Shown: positions 1 through 8,578 of the stretch, piece after piece
Position numbering within the stretch: position 1 is the first letter of the stretch
Layout: every line of letters begins with the position of its first letter
Assembly: GCF_002980595.1 (NCBI RefSeq)
Contig: NZ_PVLQ01000012.1
Coordinates: forward strand, 1 to 64,000
Length of the DNA stretch: 64,000 nucleotides
Source: Malikia granosa
GTDB lineage: Bacteria; Pseudomonadota; Gammaproteobacteria; Burkholderiales; Burkholderiaceae_C
Direction of reading: 5' to 3'
Position numbers and translations under genes: made by a program
Notes under the pieces: generated by a model
The model's input: only the letters and a program-made list of their open reading frames with translations
Database searches by the model: none
What the model was told of the DNA's origin: nothing

Positions 1-870
1 GGCCTTGGCGCCGATCGCGATTGCCAGCGGCAGGCCGATGGCCGACCAGACCGAGTAGCGCCCGCCGACCCAGTCCCAGAAGCCGAAGGTATGCGCCGCG
101 GCATAGCCCTGGGCGGCCGAGACCGCCGGCGAGGCGGTCACCGCGATCAGGTGCGGTGCCTGCTCCTCGGCCGTCTGCAGGCCATGGTCGGCCAGCCAGC
201 GCTGGGCCGATGCCGCAAGGGTCATGGTTTCCTGGGTCGTGAAGGTCTTGCTCTGGACGATGAACAGCGTGCTGTCGGGCTTGCACCAGCGCAGCAGCGA
301 ATGCAGCGCCCAGCAGTCGGGGTTGGAGACGAAGTGCACCCGCACCTCGCGCGTGGCGCAGGCGTCGAGCGCCTGCACCGCCATGCGCGGCCCCAGGTCG
401 GAGCCGCCGATGCCGATGTTGATCACGTTGGCGATGCGCTGGCCGCGGTGGCCCCGCCAGCGGCCGTCGCGGATGCGCTCGGCGGCGTCGAGGAAGCGGT
501 CGAGTTCCTGGCGTACCGCCTCCGATACCGCCGCGCCCCAGGGAGCGTCCGCCATGTCGGCGCCGCGCAGCGCCATGTGCAGCACGGCGCGGTTCTCGGT
601 CGCGTTGACGGGCAGGCCCTGGTGCTGGGCCTCGGCCTGCTCGAGCACGCGGGATTCGGCGGCCAGCTCGAGCAGGGCGGCCAGCACCTCGGGCGTGACC
701 TGCTGGCGTGCGGCATCGAGCTGCAGGCCGGCGACTTCGAGCTGCAGGCTGGCGTGGCGCTCGCTGGCCGGGTCGGCCAGCAGCTCACGCAGATGCGGCA
801 GGGGTTGATCGGCCAGTTGCTGCAGCCGCTTCCAGGCCGCTCGTTGTTGGGGGGGAGTGAAAGGGTTCAT
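1..870 (-). CDS. pgi: glucose-6-phosphate isomerase, 3' end missing
   Basis: Interconverts glucose 6-phosphate and fructose 6-phosphate in the cytoplasm. Reading leftwards from ATG at 870, 290 codons are open to the window edge, so roughly the last 45 percent of a ~540-residue enzyme is missing. The sugar-phosphate (SIS-type) motif INIGIGGSDLGPRM appears near residue 145, and the PGI signature VGGRYSVWSAIG near residue 270. Both are well kept. The gene is divergent from the enoyl-CoA hydratase relative, with about 120 bp between them. Identity is firm; only the missing C-terminus, with the last catalytic residues, is unseen. Confidence 0.95.
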   Translation of the reverse strand, partial: MNPFTPPQQRAAWKRLQQLADQPLPHLRELLADPASERHASLQLEVAGLQLDAARQQVTPEVLAALLELAAESRVLEQAEAQHQGLPVNATENRAVLHMALRGADMADAPWGAAVSEAVRQELDRFLDAAERIRDGRWRGHRGQRIANVINIGIGGSDLGPRMAVQALDACATREVRVHFVSNPDCWALHSLLRWCKPDSTLFIVQSKTFTTQETMTLAASAQRWLADHGLQTAEEQAPHLIAVTASPAVSAAQGYAAAHTFGFWDWVGGRYSVWSAIGLPLAIAIGAKA

Positions 871-990
871 GTGTGACAGCTAGCTTTGCCGGCAATCATG
901 CCAGATCGGCAAGAACAATCCGGGTCTGGCGCGGTGGGTCGAAGCGAATATCCCGGGCTGAAGGACGCTGGCAGCTGCGACAATGATTCC

Positions 991-1782
991 ATGAGCGCGC
1001 TTCATCAGAACCCTTCATCCCCCCCCGTGTTGACCCTGCACGGCGCGGTAGCCACCATCACGCTGAACCGGCCGGCACACCGCAATCGCCTGCAGGATTC
1101 CGATCTGGACATGCTGCTCGAGCAGTTCGCCCGCATCGATGCCGATCCGTCGATCCGGGTCTTGGTGCTGCGCGCCAACACCCAGGACCAGCCCCGGCCC
1201 GTGTTCTGTGCCGGCTATGACATTGGCGGCTTCGAGCAGGATGCCCAGGCCTCGAGCGCCTTCGAGCGGGTGCCCGACGCTCTGGCCGCGCTGCGCCCGG
1301 TGACGATCTGTGCCTTGAACGGCAGCCTGTACGGTGGCGCGACCGACCTGTTCCTGGCCTGCGACCTCAGGATTGCGCTGCAGGGGGTGGAATTCAGGAT
1401 GCCGGCCACGGCGCTGGGCCTGCATTTCTACCCGAGCGGGCTGCTGCGCTATGTCGAGCGCCTGGGCCTGGCGGCAGCCAAGCGGGCCTTCCTGACCGGG
1501 CGTCCGTTCAGCGCCGACCAGCTCTGGCAGACCGGCTGCCTGGAGGCGCTGGCTGCCCCCGAGCAGTTCGAGGCCGAACTGCAGTCCCTGGTCGAGGATG
1601 TGCTGGCCATGGCACCGCTCACGCTCGAGGCCATCAAGCGTTCGCTCAACGAGATCGCGGCCGGTTGCCACGATCCGGCCGAATTGCGCCGGCGCGAGCA
1701 CGCCAGCACGCGCAGCGCCGATTTCGCCGAGGGCCGCAAGGCCTTCGCCGAGCGGCGCCGGCCGGTCTTCACCGGCCGTTGA
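991..1782 (+). CDS. enoyl-CoA hydratase/isomerase family protein
   Basis: A 263-residue crotonase-fold protein, the normal family length. I chose ATG 991 because homology begins there; an in-frame start at 886 would add 35 residues of poor character. The CoA and oxyanion-hole segments are visible: FCAGYDIGGF (about residues 72-81) and LYGGATDLFLACDLRIA (about 112-128). The two glutamates used by classical hydratases are not where expected: the first position reads Asp (GGATD) and the second lies in RMPATALG, where family members usually have a PE pair. It may therefore be an isomerase, hydrolase or other crotonase activity. It stands alone, convergent with ilvD, and the substrate is unknown. 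Confidence 0.85.
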   Translation: MSALHQNPSSPPVLTLHGAVATITLNRPAHRNRLQDSDLDMLLEQFARIDADPSIRVLVLRANTQDQPRPVFCAGYDIGGFEQDAQASSAFERVPDALAALRPVTICALNGSLYGGATDLFLACDLRIALQGVEFRMPATALGLHFYPSGLLRYVERLGLAAAKRAFLTGRPFSADQLWQTGCLEALAAPEQFEAELQSLVEDVLAMAPLTLEAIKRSLNEIAAGCHDPAELRRREHASTRSADFAEGRKAFAERRRPVFTGR

Positions 1783-1806
1783 GCGCCGCTGCGACCGGGG
1801 TCGCGA

Positions 1807-3666
1807 TCAGTCGCCGAGCAGCGACAGGTCGCGCACCGCGCCCTTGTCGGCCGAGGTCGCGAGCATCGCGTAGGCCTTGAGCGCGGCCGAGACCTTGCGC
1901 GGACGCGGCTTGGCCGGCTTCCAGCCCAGCGCATCCTGTTCGGCACGGCGCCGGGCCAGTTCCTCGTCCGAAACCAGCACGTCGATGCTGCGGTTCGGGA
2001 TGTCGATGCGGATGCGGTCGCCGTTCCTGACCAGGCCGATCGCGCCGCCGGCGGCTGCCTCGGGCGAGCAGTGGCCGATCGACAGGCCGGAGGTGCCGCC
2101 CGAGAAGCGACCGTCGGTCAGCAGCGCACAGGCCTTGCCCAGACCCTTGGACTTGATGTAGCTGGTCGGGTACAGCATTTCCTGCATGCCCGGGCCGCCC
2201 TTGGGGCCTTCGTAGCGCACGATCACGATGTCGCCGGCCTTGACCTCATCAGCCAGGATCTTCTCGACCGCCTCGTCCTGCGACTCGGTCACGAAGGCCG
2301 AGCCTTCGAACACCAGGATCGACTCGTCCACGCCGGCGGTCTTGACCACGCAACCGTCGAGCGCGATGTTGCCGTGCAGGACGGCCAGGCCGCCTTCCTG
2401 CGAGAAGGCATGCTCGGCCGAGCGGATGCAACCCTCGGCGCGGTCCAGGTCCAGGTTGGGCCAGCGGGTGGCCTGGCTGAAGGCGACCTGGGTCGGGATG
2501 CCGGCCGGGCCGGCCAGGTAGAAGGTCTTGACCGCCTCGGACGGGTGGCGCGCGATGTCCCACTGGTCCAGCGCGTCCTTCATGGTCTTGGCGTGGATGG
2601 TCGGCACGTCGGTGTGCAGCTTGCCGGCGCGGTCGAGCTCGCCCAGGATGGCCATGATGCCGCCGGCGCGGTGCACATCCTCGATGTGGTACTTGTTGGT
2701 GTTGGGCGCGACCTTGCACAGCTGCGGCACGACGCGCGACAGGCGGTCGATGTCCTTCATCGTGAAGTCGATCTCGGCTTCCTGGGCGATCGCGAGCAGG
2801 TGCAGGATGGTGTTGGTCGAGCCGCCCATCGCGATGTCGAGCGTGATCGCGTTCTCGAACGCCTTCAGGCCGATCGAGCGCGGCAGCACCGATGCGTCGT
2901 CCTGCTCGTAGTAGCGCTGGCACAGCTCGACAGCCAGCCGGCCGGCACGCTTGAACAGTTGCTCGCGGTCCGCGTGGGTCGCGACCACGGTGCCGTTGCC
3001 CGGCAAGGACAGGCCGAGCGCCTCGGTCAGGCAGTTCATCGAGTTGGCGGTGAACATGCCCGAGCAGGAACCGCAGGTCGGGCAGGCCGAGCGCTCGACC
3101 TCGGCCAGGTCGGCGTCGCTGACCTTGTCGTCCACCGCCATCACCATCGCGTCGACCAGGTCGAGCTTCTTGAACTCGATGGTCTGGGTGGCCGGGTTGG
3201 CCAGGCGGACCTTGCCGGCTTCCATCGGGCCGCCCGAGACGAAGACGACCGGGATGTTCAGCCGCATCGCGGCCATCAGCATGCCGGGGGTGATCTTGTC
3301 GCAGTTCGAGATGCAGACCAGCGCGTCGGCGCAATGCGCGTTGACCATGTACTCGACCGAGTCGGCGATGATGTCGCGGCTCGGCAGCGAGTACAGCATG
3401 CCGTCATGGCCCATCGCGATGCCGTCATCGACCGCGATGGTGTTGAATTCCTTGGCGACGCCGCCAGCGGCCTCGATCTCGCGCGCGACCAGCTGGCCCA
3501 GGTCCTTCAGGTGCACATGGCCCGGAACGAACTGGGTGAAGCTGTTGGCGATCGCGATGATCGGCTTCTGGAAATCGTCGTCCTTCATGCCGGTGGCGCG
3601 CCAGAGCGAGCGCGCACCCGCCATGTTGCGGCCGGCGGTGGAGGTCTTGGAACGGTAGATGGGCAT
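1807..3666 (-). CDS. ilvD: dihydroxy-acid dehydratase
   Basis: Dehydrates 2,3-dihydroxy-isovalerate and -methylvalerate to the 2-oxo acids in valine and isoleucine synthesis. At 619 residues it matches the E. coli enzyme length. Iron-sulfur cluster cysteines are seen at C122 ([10 protein letters not shown]) and C195 ([11 protein letters not shown]). The second family signature [15 protein letters not shown] lies near the C-terminus. The start [15 protein letters not shown] is the usual IlvD beginning. It lies on the same strand as metX-metW but about 100 bp downstream of metW, so it is probably a separate unit. No leader peptide or attenuator was recognised. Confidence 0.97.
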   Translation of the reverse strand: MPIYRSKTSTAGRNMAGARSLWRATGMKDDDFQKPIIAIANSFTQFVPGHVHLKDLGQLVAREIEAAGGVAKEFNTIAVDDGIAMGHDGMLYSLPSRDIIADSVEYMVNAHCADALVCISNCDKITPGMLMAAMRLNIPVVFVSGGPMEAGKVRLANPATQTIEFKKLDLVDAMVMAVDDKVSDADLAEVERSACPTCGSCSGMFTANSMNCLTEALGLSLPGNGTVVATHADREQLFKRAGRLAVELCQRYYEQDDASVLPRSIGLKAFENAITLDIAMGGSTNTILHLLAIAQEAEIDFTMKDIDRLSRVVPQLCKVAPNTNKYHIEDVHRAGGIMAILGELDRAGKLHTDVPTIHAKTMKDALDQWDIARHPSEAVKTFYLAGPAGIPTQVAFSQATRWPNLDLDRAEGCIRSAEHAFSQEGGLAVLHGNIALDGCVVKTAGVDESILVFEGSAFVTESQDEAVEKILADEVKAGDIVIVRYEGPKGGPGMQEMLYPTSYIKSKGLGKACALLTDGRFSGGTSGLSIGHCSPEAAAGGAIGLVRNGDRIRIDIPNRSIDVLVSDEELARRRAEQDALGWKPAKPRPRKVSAALKAYAMLATSADKGAVRDLSLLGD

Positions 3667-3764
3667 GCTGAGGTCCTGGTTGTCTTGGGGTCAGTTTTCG
3701 ATTGTCGCCGAGCCGGGCGTGCGCAGGCGCAAGACCGTGGCGCTGGCCGGGTTTCTGGTGGGGC

Positions 3765-4349
3765 TCAGCCCCGGCTGAGCTTGAACACCGCGGTGCTGGC
3801 GCGCAGATTGGGCTGCCAGCGCAGCACCCGGCCGTCCTGCAGGCCGAAGCTGTCCTCGATCGCCAGGCCGTTGCGGCGTGCCAGCTGCTCGAAGTCGGCG
3901 TAGGTGCCGACCCGGATATTGGGCGTGTCGTACCACTGGTAGGGCATGCGGCGCGTGACCGGCATGCGACCGCGCAGCACGCTCAGGCGATTGGGCCAGT
4001 GCGCGAAGTTCGGGAAGGCGACGATACAGCGCTTGCCGACTCGCACGGTCTCGCGCAGCATGGTCTCGGCATTGCGCAGATGCTGCAGCGTGTCGATCTG
4101 CAGCACGACGTCGAAGCTGTCGTCGCCGAACAGGCTCAGGCCTTCCTCGAGGTTGAACTGCAGCACGTTGACGCCGCGCTGCAGGCAGGCCTGCACCTTG
4201 GCATCGTCGATCTCGACCCCATAGCCCTGGCAGCCGCGCTCGGCCTGCAGATAGGCCATCAGGGCGCCGTCGCCGCAGCCCAGGTCGAGCACCCGCGCGC
4301 CTTGCGGCACCATGCGGGCGATGCCTTCCATGATCGATGGGTCGCTCAT
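3765..4349 (-). CDS. metW: methionine biosynthesis protein MetW
   Basis: A 194-residue protein with a class I methyltransferase fold; the SAM-binding motif [15 protein letters not shown] is at about residues 19-33. In proteobacteria with the acetyl-homoserine route, MetW is encoded with MetX and is thought to support its acyltransferase activity; its own chemistry is not settled. The [20 protein letters not shown] segment is typical of MetW. Its ATG overlaps the metX stop in an ATGA (4349-4346), so the two are translationally coupled and share the SAM-II-like leader. Confidence 0.93.
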   Translation of the reverse strand: MSDPSIMEGIARMVPQGARVLDLGCGDGALMAYLQAERGCQGYGVEIDDAKVQACLQRGVNVLQFNLEEGLSLFGDDSFDVVLQIDTLQHLRNAETMLRETVRVGKRCIVAFPNFAHWPNRLSVLRGRMPVTRRMPYQWYDTPNIRVGTYADFEQLARRNGLAIEDSFGLQDGRVLRWQPNLRASTAVFKLSRG

Positions 4350-5539
4350 GCAGCTGCTCCCTTCAGGTCGGCGGCGATGGTGCGCTCGAAATAGGTCCGC
4401 ACGGCCGCCAGGTAGCGCGGGTCGTCGAGCAGGAAGGCGTCGTGGCCATGGGGGGCGTCGATCTCGGCATAGCTGACGTCGCGCCGGTTCTCGAGCAGGG
4501 CCTTGACCAGCTCGCGGCTGCGCGCCGGCGAGAAGCGCCAGTCGGTCGTGAAGCTGACCAGCAGGAACTTGGCACTGGCACGGGCCAGCGCCTGGCTCAG
4601 GCTGCCGCCGTAGCGGCGCGCCGGGTCGAAGTAGTCGAGCGCCCGCGTGATCAGCAGATAGGTGTTGGCGTCGAAGTACTCGCTGAACTTGTCGCCCTGG
4701 TAGCGCAGGTAGCTCTCGATCTGGAACTCGATCGCCTGCGTGCTGTACTGGTAGTCCAGGCGCTCGAGCGCTGCCGCATCCTGGGTCAGTGCGGCATCGA
4801 CCAGGGGCTTGAGCTGGCGGCCGAACTTCTCGTTCATGACGTCGTCGCTCAGGTAGGTGATGTGGCCGATCATGCGCGCGATGCGCAGGCCGCGCCGGGG
4901 CAGGGTGCCGGCGCGCAGGTAGTGGCCGTCGTGGAAATCGGGGTCGGTGACGATGGCGCGCCGTGCCACCTCGTTGAAGGCGATGTTCTCGGCGTTGAGG
5001 TTGGGTGCGCTCGCGATCACGACCGCATGGCGCACCCGCTCCGGGTATTGCAGCGTCCAGCTCAGCGTCTGCATGCCGCCCAGGCTGCCGCCCATGACGG
5101 CGGCCAGCTGCTGGATGCCCAGGGCGTCGATCAGCCGTGCCTGCGCATCGACCCAGTCCTCCACCGTCACCACGGGGAAGTCCGCGCCCCAAGGCTGGCC
5201 GGTGGCCGGGTTCAGGTGGGTCGGGCCGGTCGAGCCGAAGCAGGAGCCCAGGTTGTTGATGCCGATGACGAAGAAACGATCGGTGTCGACCGCCTTGCCG
5301 GGCCCGATCATGTTGTCCCACCAGCCTTCGCTCTTCGGGATCGCCTGGCCGTTGGCGTCGGCCTTCAGGCCCGCCACATGGTGCGAGGCGTTGAGCGCGT
5401 GGCAGATCAGCACCGCGTTGGAGCGCTCGGCGTTGAGCTGGCCGTAGGTTTCGTAGACCAGCTCGTAGCTGGGCAGTACCGCGCCGCTCTGCAGCGTGAG
5501 CGGCTGGTTGAATCGCATCGTTTGCGGCGTGACGATCAC
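4346..5539 (-). CDS. metX: homoserine O-acetyltransferase
   Basis: Acylates homoserine as the committed step of methionine synthesis. It is an alpha/beta hydrolase-fold enzyme with nucleophile serine in GGSLGGMQ, aspartate in [10 protein letters not shown] and histidine in [11 protein letters not shown] chose GTG 5539 (398 codons), giving [10 protein letters not shown], because MetX relatives begin at about this point. The frame stays open to GTG 5617, which would add 26 residues and lies 11 nt after the GAGGGG at the 3' end of the riboswitch; that start is mechanistically attractive. A further ATG at 5518 is possible. MetW follows with a 4-nt overlap. Confidence 0.94.
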   Translation of the reverse strand: MIVTPQTMRFNQPLTLQSGAVLPSYELVYETYGQLNAERSNAVLICHALNASHHVAGLKADANGQAIPKSEGWWDNMIGPGKAVDTDRFFVIGINNLGSCFGSTGPTHLNPATGQPWGADFPVVTVEDWVDAQARLIDALGIQQLAAVMGGSLGGMQTLSWTLQYPERVRHAVVIASAPNLNAENIAFNEVARRAIVTDPDFHDGHYLRAGTLPRRGLRIARMIGHITYLSDDVMNEKFGRQLKPLVDAALTQDAAALERLDYQYSTQAIEFQIESYLRYQGDKFSEYFDANTYLLITRALDYFDPARRYGGSLSQALARASAKFLLVSFTTDWRFSPARSRELVKALLENRRDVSYAEIDAPHGHDAFLLDDPRYLAAVRTYFERTIAADLKGAAA

Positions 5540-5628
5540 TGGCTTGACCCCAGGGACTGGTGCGTCCCGAAACAAAAACCCGGCGCCGCGAACCGTCGGA
5601 TAAGCAGAGACGGGCACGAAACCGGGGT

Positions 5629-5682
5629 CCCCTCTTTAGCGGCATTTCTATCGCGCCCGCAATCCGGAAAGCAAATCGGCGC
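5629..5682 (-). promoter_or_regulatory. SAM-II-type riboswitch upstream of metX
   Basis: On the minus strand the leader shows the SAM-II layout. A P1 stem GCGCC (5682-5678) pairs with GGCGC (5657-5653). The first loop contains GATTT and then CCGGATTGC. After P1 come an A-rich linker with GAAATG and the 3' pseudoknot/ribosome-binding strand GCTAAAGAGGGG ending at 5629. These blocks match, in order and spacing, the published SAM-II aptamer as I remember it. A -10-like TATACT lies at 5696-5691, placing transcription start just before P1. High S-adenosylmethionine should hide the GAGGGG and lower metX-metW translation. The call rests on motif comparison by eye; no covariance search was run. Confidence 0.82.
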
Positions 5683-5735
5683 TGAGCCATAGTATAAGTT
5701 GATCGTCCGCGTCACTCGCGGCAGGGGGGATCTGC

Positions 5736-6563
5736 ATGTCCGAGATTTTTGGCTTCGATGCCTATGCGCCGCGCGAAATCGCGCAGCGGGTCGAGACCGT
5801 GGGCGTGGCCAAGGCCAGGCTGGCCTTGCTGCCGCTGGCCCTGCTCGGCGTGCTCGCGGGGGCCTTCATCGGCCTGGGCGCGCTCGGCTTCGTGATCGTC
5901 AAGTCCGATCCCGGCCTGGGCTATGCCGCCGGCCAGTGGCTGGGCGGACTGGTGTTCTCGCTCGGGTTGCTGCTGGTCGTGGTGGCCGGGGCCGAGCTGT
6001 TCACCGGCAACAACCTGCTGGCGATGGCCTGGGCCGACGGCAAGATCAGCGCGCGCGAGTTGCTGCGCAACTGGATCGTGGTCTGCCTGGCCAACCTGAT
6101 GGGGGCCGCCGGCCTGGCGCTGCTGGTCTTCCTGAGCGGCCACCCCCAGCTCAATGGCGGCGCGATCGCGCAGACGGTGTTCAAGATCGCGCTGGCCAAG
6201 CAAAACCTGCCCTGGCAGGAGGCGCTGTTTCGTGGCGTGCTGTGCAACCTGCTGGTCTGCATGGCGGTCTGGATGGCGATGGCAGGACGCAGCGTGGTCG
6301 ACAAGGCGGTCGCGATCGTGTTTCCGGTCAGTGCCTTCGTCGCCGCCGGCTTCGAGCACAGCATCGCCAACATGTACCTGATGCCGCTGGCCTGGCTGTT
6401 GCAGCAGTCCGGCGCGGTGCCGCCCGCACCCCTGATCACCGGCGCCGGCATGCTGGGCAACTGGCTACCCGTGATCGCGGGCAATCTGCTCGGCGGCAGC
6501 GTGCTGGTCGCCTTGACCTATCACCTCATCTATCGGCGCAATCCGGCGCATCCCGAGGCCTGA
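5736..6563 (+). CDS. formate/nitrite transporter (FNT) family channel
   Basis: A 275-residue inner-membrane protein with about six hydrophobic segments, as in FocA and NirC. The family signatures AELFTGNN (about residues 87-94) and AAGFEHSIANMY (about 206-217) are present; the histidine in the second is the conserved pore histidine of FNT channels. The start ATG 5736 follows GGCAGGGGGGA, a purine-rich binding site. It is divergent from the metX leader, with the two transcripts starting within about 50 bp of each other. No formate or nitrite enzyme gene is adjacent, so the carried anion (formate, nitrite or hydrosulfide) cannot be assigned. Confidence 0.9.
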   Translation: MSEIFGFDAYAPREIAQRVETVGVAKARLALLPLALLGVLAGAFIGLGALGFVIVKSDPGLGYAAGQWLGGLVFSLGLLLVVVAGAELFTGNNLLAMAWADGKISARELLRNWIVVCLANLMGAAGLALLVFLSGHPQLNGGAIAQTVFKIALAKQNLPWQEALFRGVLCNLLVCMAVWMAMAGRSVVDKAVAIVFPVSAFVAAGFEHSIANMYLMPLAWLLQQSGAVPPAPLITGAGMLGNWLPVIAGNLLGGSVLVALTYHLIYRRNPAHPEA

Positions 6564-6586
6564 CTTGTTGTGCCGCCACAACGAAA
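6564..6586 (+). terminator. hairpin after the FNT gene, possible weak terminator
   Basis: GTTGTG (6567-6572) pairs with CACAAC (6577-6582) around CCGC, directly after the FNT stop codon. There is no T-run, so it may protect the 3' end or act with Rho rather than terminate by itself. The remaining bases to 6825 are the leader of the RRM gene and include a run of seven A then six C near 6653-6666. I found no convincing promoter match in that stretch. Confidence 0.3.
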
Positions 6587-6825
6587 CCAGTGCCTGTCAA
6601 GGGTTAAACGGCTACAACTTGCACCAGATCGAGATTCCTGATCCGGGATGACAAAAAAACCCCCCGTTTTTCAAAGCCACAGCGCATAATGGGATACGTC
6701 TGTAAATGCAGGCGTGATTGGTGATAGGTCAGTTTCGTGCGCCACAGCGGCCAAGACATGCGGTTTCGTCGTGCTACCGGGGCTCCATCGCTACTTGTTT
6801 CGTGTTTTTTTTCGGGAGTCCCTTG

Positions 6826-7263
6826 ATGGGCAACAAACTGTACGTCGGCAACCTGCCTTACACGGTGCGCGACAACGATCTGCAACAGGCTTTCGGCGAG
6901 TTCGGTCTGGTGACCAGCGCCAAGGTCATGATGGAGCGTGACACTGGTCGTTCCAAGGGCTTCGGCTTCGTGGAAATGGGCAGCGACGCTGAAGCTCAAG
7001 CAGCAGTCGAAGGCATGAACGGCCAGTCGCTCGGCGGCCGTAGCCTGGTGGTCAACGAAGCCCGTCCGATGGAACCCCGTCCGCCCCGTAGCGGCGGCTT
7101 CGGCGGCGGCCGTGGCGATGGCGGCTTCGGCGGCGGCCGTGGCGAAGGCGGCTTTGGCGGCGGTCGTCGCGAAGGCGGCTTCGGTGGCGGTGGCGAAGGT
7201 GGCTTCCGTAGCCCCTACGGCAACCCCGGCCGTCGTGATGGCGGCAACCGCGGCGGTTACTGA
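6826..7263 (+). CDS. RRM RNA-binding protein with glycine-rich tail
   Basis: A 145-residue protein with one RNA-recognition motif: RNP2 is LYVGNL (residues 5-10) and RNP1 is KGFGFVEM (about 45-52). The C-terminal part is a repeat of GGFGGGR(G/R)(D/E)G units, an RGG-like tail. The start ATG 6826 follows GGGAGT at a normal distance, and the first RRM strand begins four residues in; an upstream in-frame start at 6718 is rejected. Related single-RRM proteins in cyanobacteria and betaproteobacteria are linked to cold or stress response, but nothing here proves that. A strong terminator follows, so the gene is monocistronic. Role inferred: general RNA chaperone. Confidence 0.93.
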   Translation: MGNKLYVGNLPYTVRDNDLQQAFGEFGLVTSAKVMMERDTGRSKGFGFVEMGSDAEAQAAVEGMNGQSLGGRSLVVNEARPMEPRPPRSGGFGGGRGDGGFGGGRGEGGFGGGRREGGFGGGGEGGFRSPYGNPGRRDGGNRGGY

Positions 7264-7320
7264 TCGCCTGGGCGCAGCGATGCGCCCCTGAATCCTGGTG
7301 CGCCTCGGTGCGCCGACAAG

Positions 7321-7356
7321 CAAACCCCGGCTCCGCAAGGTCCCGGGGTTTGTTTG
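7321..7356 (+). terminator. Rho-independent terminator of the RRM gene
   Basis: AAACCCCGG (7322-7330) pairs perfectly with CCGGGGTTT (7343-7351), followed by GTTTGTT. It lies between the convergent RRM gene and lptC. On the other strand the downstream sequence is less T-rich, so it works mainly rightwards. Confidence 0.85.
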
Positions 7357-7365
7357 TTCATGGCT

Positions 7366-7983
7366 TCAGCGCGCCGACAGCTGGGCCCGTACCCGGCCCT
7401 GCAGTTCGGCCACCCGGGTGCGGTTGTCGTAGCGCAGGGTTTGCGCCGTCGCCCGGTTGCCGTTGCGCGTGAGCTCGACCGGCAGCTCGGAGTCGATGCG
7501 TTGCCCGTCGCCCTGGACCCGCAGCTGTTCTCCGGCGAAGTGCATCGAGGTTTCCGGCCCGGCCTTGCCGGCCCCGCCGTGGCGCTCGACCGTGACCGCG
7601 CCTTCGAGCAGGTACTGGCTCTGGCGCGTGTCCGTGTTCAGGCGTCGGGCTTCGGCGCGGGTGTAGCCGCTGCTGTTGATCGAGAGCAGGCGCGCCTGGT
7701 CGATCTCGATCGCATCGTTGTCCGGGTAATGGCGGACCTCGCTGCCGGACAGCTCGCTCAGCAGCGTGCCGGCGGCGTCATGGCTGCGCACCGAGAAGCT
7801 GCGCATGAAATAGTCTGGCTCATGGCTGGCCGGACGCTGCGCGGCTGGCGCCTGCGGTTCGGGCGTGCTGCGCAGTATCCAGTAGCTGCCGAGCGCGAGC
7901 AGGCCCATCGTGAGTACCGGCAGGTAGACCGCCGCCCGGTCCCAGCCATGCCGCAGTTGCGCCAGGGGCAAGCCGGGTTTCAT
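7366..7983 (-). CDS. lptC: LPS export ABC transporter periplasmic protein LptC
   Basis: A 205-residue bitopic protein with one N-terminal membrane segment (about residues 19-36) and a periplasmic beta-jellyroll. LptC passes lipopolysaccharide from LptBFG to LptA in the envelope bridge. The start ATG 7983 overlaps the kdsC stop in an ATGA (7983-7980). The kdsD-kdsC-lptC order is the common one, but lptA, lptB and rpoN, which usually follow, are absent: the next gene is the unrelated RRM gene on the other strand. Identification rests on size, topology, context and the typical HFAGEQLRVQGDGQRIDSE region near the C-terminus. Confidence 0.9.
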   Translation of the reverse strand: MKPGLPLAQLRHGWDRAAVYLPVLTMGLLALGSYWILRSTPEPQAPAAQRPASHEPDYFMRSFSVRSHDAAGTLLSELSGSEVRHYPDNDAIEIDQARLLSINSSGYTRAEARRLNTDTRQSQYLLEGAVTVERHGGAGKAGPETSMHFAGEQLRVQGDGQRIDSELPVELTRNGNRATAQTLRYDNRTRVAELQGRVRAQLSAR

Positions 7984-8552
7984 GCCCCGGCTTCCTCGAG
8001 CAGGCTGGCGTAGCGGCCGCTCGCGACCAGGATCAGGTCGCAGAGTTCGCGCGCCGCGCCCATGCCGCCGCCAGCCCGGGTCACGTAGTGGGCCAGCGCC
8101 AGCAACTCGGCCTGTGCCGCTGGCGGGGCCACCGCCAGCGCGCAGCGCCGCAGCACCGGCAGGTCGGGCCAGTCGTCGCCCATCGCCGCCGCCTGGCTCC
8201 AGTCCAGGCCGAGTTCGGCCAGGATGCTTTCGGCCGCCGGCCGCTTGTCCTCGGTGCCGAAGCGGCAATGGGTCACGCCCAGGGCGGCCAGTCGCTGGCG
8301 CAGCGGCGCCGAATCGCGCCCGCTCACCACCGCCGGCGTCACGCCGATGCGCTGCAGCAGCTTGATGCCATGACCGTCCAGGGTGTGGAAGCGCTTGATC
8401 GTCTCGCCCGCCTCGGTCAGGTAGAGGCCGCCGTCGGTCAGCACGCCGTCGACATCGAAGAAGACCACCTTGATCGCTTGCGCGCGCAGCAGCAGCTCGG
8501 GCGGGAATTGCAGGACCGGTTTCAGGGGGGGCAGGGGGGCTGGCTGGTTCAT
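7980..8552 (-). CDS. kdsC: 3-deoxy-D-manno-octulosonate 8-phosphate phosphatase
   Basis: Removes phosphate from KDO 8-phosphate in lipopolysaccharide core synthesis. The 190-residue HAD-type protein has the nucleophile motif FFDVDGVLTDGGLYL with D33 and D35, and a late motif MGDDWPDLPVL, typical of the cap-less C0 KdsC group that works as a tetramer. It lies between kdsD and lptC, with a 4-nt overlap with lptC and a 26-bp gap after kdsD, consistent with one operon. Confidence 0.94.
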   Translation of the reverse strand: MNQPAPLPPLKPVLQFPPELLLRAQAIKVVFFDVDGVLTDGGLYLTEAGETIKRFHTLDGHGIKLLQRIGVTPAVVSGRDSAPLRQRLAALGVTHCRFGTEDKRPAAESILAELGLDWSQAAAMGDDWPDLPVLRRCALAVAPPAAQAELLALAHYVTRAGGGMGAARELCDLILVASGRYASLLEEAGA

Positions 8553-8578
8553 GGCTGGCTTGTCCGGTTGGGAGGAGT

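Noticed and set aside
2071-3903. 610-residue frame opposite ilvD
   Set aside because: It is a mirror of the high-GC codon pattern of ilvD, rich in R, G, A, V, D and H, with no domain; ilvD fully explains the region.
5540-5630. Transcription terminator as the metX riboswitch output
   Set aside because: A GGGTTTTTGTTT run exists near 5570-5582 but only a weak five-base partner for its stem is found upstream, so a terminator cannot be supported.
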